Shown here: one piece after another, positions 46,078 to 47,348 of the stretch | Numbering within the stretch: position 1 is the stretch's first letter | Layout of the letters: every line of letters starts with the position of its first letter | DNA from: Rhodospirillales bacterium | Lineage (GTDB): Bacteria > Pseudomonadota > Alphaproteobacteria > ATCC43930 > CGMCC-115725 | Length of the DNA stretch: 47,348 bases | Assembly (NCBI GenBank): GCA_947473305.1 | Contig: CANJCB010000031.1 | Span: forward strand, 1-47,348 | Reading direction: 5' to 3' | Notes under the pieces: generated by a model | Database searches by the model: none | Told to the model about the DNA's origin: nothing | Seen by the model: the letters and a program-made list of their open reading frames with translations, nothing else | Translations under genes and position numbers: made by a program

Positions 46078-46818
46078 TCACGCCCCTTCATTTTCGGTGG
46101 CGGGCGCTTCGGCAGCCGGGGCTTCCGTCACCGCGGCTTCAACGGACTTGCGAAGGCCCGCCGGAAACGGCAGATCCGCCGGCAGCTTGCGCTTGACCGA
46201 GTCCTTGATCAGCACCCAACCGCCCTCGCTGCCGGGAACGGCGCCCTCGATGAAGAGGAGCCCCAGGTCGGCGTCGGTGGAGACGACTTTCAGGCTCTGC
46301 GTCGTGACCCGAACCGCGCCCATATGGCCGGCCATCTTCTTGTTCTTAAAGGTCTTGCCGGGATCCTGCCGCTGACCGGTCGAACCGTGGCTCCGGTGAG
46401 AGACCGAAACACCGTGGGTCGCCCGCAGACCGCCGAAGTTGTGACGCTTCATGGCGCCGGCGAAGCCCTTGCCGATGCTCGTGCCGGTCACGTCGACGAA
46501 CTGGCCGGTGAGGAAATGCTCGACCGACAGTTCCGAGCCAACTTCCAGCACCGCATCATCGGAGACACGGAACTCGACCAGCTTCTTCTTCGGCTCGACC
46601 TTCGCCTTGGCGAAGTGGCCGCGCTGAGGCTTCGTGACGTTCTTGACCTTGGCGGCGCCCACGCCGAGCTGAACAGCCGTATAGCCGTCCTTCTCCTGGG
46701 TGCGCACCGCGATCACCTGGCAATTGTCGACCTTCAGCACCGTCACCGGGACGTGGTTGCCCTCGTCGGTGAAGATACGGGTCATGCCCAGTTTCTGGGC
46801 GATAAGACCGGTTCGCAT
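46078..46818 (-). CDS. rplC: 50S ribosomal protein L3
   Basis: A 246-residue protein that begins 23S assembly and reaches the peptidyl transferase centre by a long loop ([29 protein letters not shown]). The fold opens [20 protein letters not shown]. The C-terminal 30 or so residues are an Ala/Glu/Pro-rich tail that E. coli L3 lacks. It begins ten bases after rpsJ and ends one base before rplD. Confidence 0.97.
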   Translation of the reverse strand: MRTGLIAQKLGMTRIFTDEGNHVPVTVLKVDNCQVIAVRTQEKDGYTAVQLGVGAAKVKNVTKPQRGHFAKAKVEPKKKLVEFRVSDDAVLEVGSELSVEHFLTGQFVDVTGTSIGKGFAGAMKRHNFGGLRATHGVSVSHRSHGSTGQRQDPGKTFKNKKMAGHMGAVRVTTQSLKVVSTDADLGLLFIEGAVPGSEGGWVLIKDSVKRKLPADLPFPAGLRKSVEAAVTEAPAAEAPATENEGA

Positions 46819-46828
46819 TATCTGGTCC

Positions 46829-47137
46829 TCAGAGCTTGATCTCGACGTCGACGCCGGCGGCGAGGTCGAGCTTCATCAGCGCGTCCACCGTCTGGGGCGT
46901 CGGGTCGACAATGTCGATGACCCGCTTGTGGGTGCGGATCTCGAACTGCTCACGCGACTTCTTGTCGATGTGCGGCGAGCGCAGCACGGTGAACTTCTCG
47001 ATCCTGGTCGGCAAGGGGATCGGTCCCCGCACCCGCGCCCCGGTCCGCTTGGCGGTGTTGACGATCTCGCTTGTCGACTGATCGAGCACGCGGTGATCGT
47101 AAGCCCGGAGGCGTATGCGGATATTCTGACTGTCCAT
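46829..47137 (-). CDS. rpsJ: 30S ribosomal protein S10 / NusE
   Basis: A 102-residue head protein that, as NusE, also joins NusB on boxA RNA in antitermination; a boxA-like element is present at 66-77. Recognised by [40 protein letters not shown] and [23 protein letters not shown] 47137 gives the usual length. It follows tuf by 34 bases, linking the str and S10 groups. Confidence 0.98.
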   Translation of the reverse strand: MDSQNIRIRLRAYDHRVLDQSTSEIVNTAKRTGARVRGPIPLPTRIEKFTVLRSPHIDKKSREQFEIRTHKRVIDIVDPTPQTVDALMKLDLAAGVDVEIKL

Positions 47138-47171
47138 AGCCGACTTCCAATCTTTAGAGCCGTAAGGCCTC

Positions 47172-47348
47172 TTACTTGAGGATTTTTGCGACGACGCCCG
47201 CGCCGACGGTACGCCCGCCTTCACGGATGGCGAAACGCAGACCCTCGTCCATCGCGATCGGCGCGATCAATTCCACATCCATCGCGATGTTGTCGCCCGG
47301 CATCACCATCTCCGTGCCTTCGGGAAGCGTCACCGTCCCGGTGACATC
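47172..47348 (-). CDS. tuf: Elongation factor Tu, 3' end only (cut by right edge)
   Basis: The last 58 codons and stop (TAA at 47172) of EF-Tu, which carries aminoacyl-tRNA to the ribosome. The translation [20 protein letters not shown], then [20 protein letters not shown] and [10 protein letters not shown] is the family's domain 3 end. The gene continues beyond the window. Whether a second tuf copy exists elsewhere cannot be seen. Confidence 0.97.
   Translation of the reverse strand, partial: DVTGTVTLPEGTEMVMPGDNIAMDVELIAPIAMDEGLRFAIREGGRTVGAGVVAKILK

Overview
The window is about 47.3 kb of GC-rich chromosomal DNA, best read as an alphaproteobacterium, probably of the Rhodospirillales type. 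The evidence is the set of alphaproteobacterial-style genes (DUF1489, an ATP12 F1-ATPase chaperone, a long dCTP deaminase of the DCD family, a FkbM methyltransferase) and the ribosomal order secY-adk-rpsM with no rpmJ between them. I see no CRISPR array, insertion sequence, integrase or prophage. Genus-level identity cannot be given from sequence alone.

Left edge (1-8.3 kb). A strong stable-RNA type promoter and a boxA-like element read leftward out of the window, most simply the leader of an rRNA operon. Next, on the minus strand, is a leucine/isovalerate catabolic cluster: isovaleryl-CoA dehydrogenase, methylcrotonyl-CoA carboxylase beta, methylglutaconyl-CoA hydratase, methylcrotonyl-CoA carboxylase alpha and HMG-CoA lyase, then DUF1489. 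A plus-strand gene for a periplasmic protein close to cyclohexadienyl dehydratase (PheC) sits inside this cluster and separates the dehydrogenase from the rest.

Middle (8.3-33.1 kb). This is mixed housekeeping: a Spy/CpxP-like periplasmic protein, fused malic enzyme-phosphotransacetylase, tRNA-Leu(GAG), cytochrome b561, LipB, a small putative zinc protein, a Do-type protease, then rarA-rluC-ATP12 in tight coupling. Cu/Zn superoxide dismutase, a FkbM methyltransferase and an unknown exported protein follow. The propionyl-CoA carboxylase genes pccB and pccA are separated by a large palindromic repeat and followed by acylphosphatase. An iron-storage block (bfd-bfr) lies next to an unknown translationally coupled gene pair, and both have a similar motif upstream. 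The block ends with an EamA transporter, dCTP deaminase, a three-domain LplT-PlsC-acyl-ACP synthetase fusion and two membrane proteins.

Right (33.1-47.3 kb). A continuous minus-strand ribosomal supercluster runs from the 3' end of tuf through S10, spc and alpha operon genes (rpsJ to rplQ). It ends at a clear intrinsic terminator. A perfect consensus sigma-70 promoter (TTGACA-16-TATAAT) lies between adk and rpsM, so the rpsM-rpsK-rpoA-rplQ segment probably has its own promoter.

I do not see a convincing new multi-gene system. The best leads are the unknown gene pair at 24554-25629 with its possible iron-responsive site, a bacterioferritin lacking both ferroxidase histidines, and the PheC-like gene embedded in the leucine cluster.
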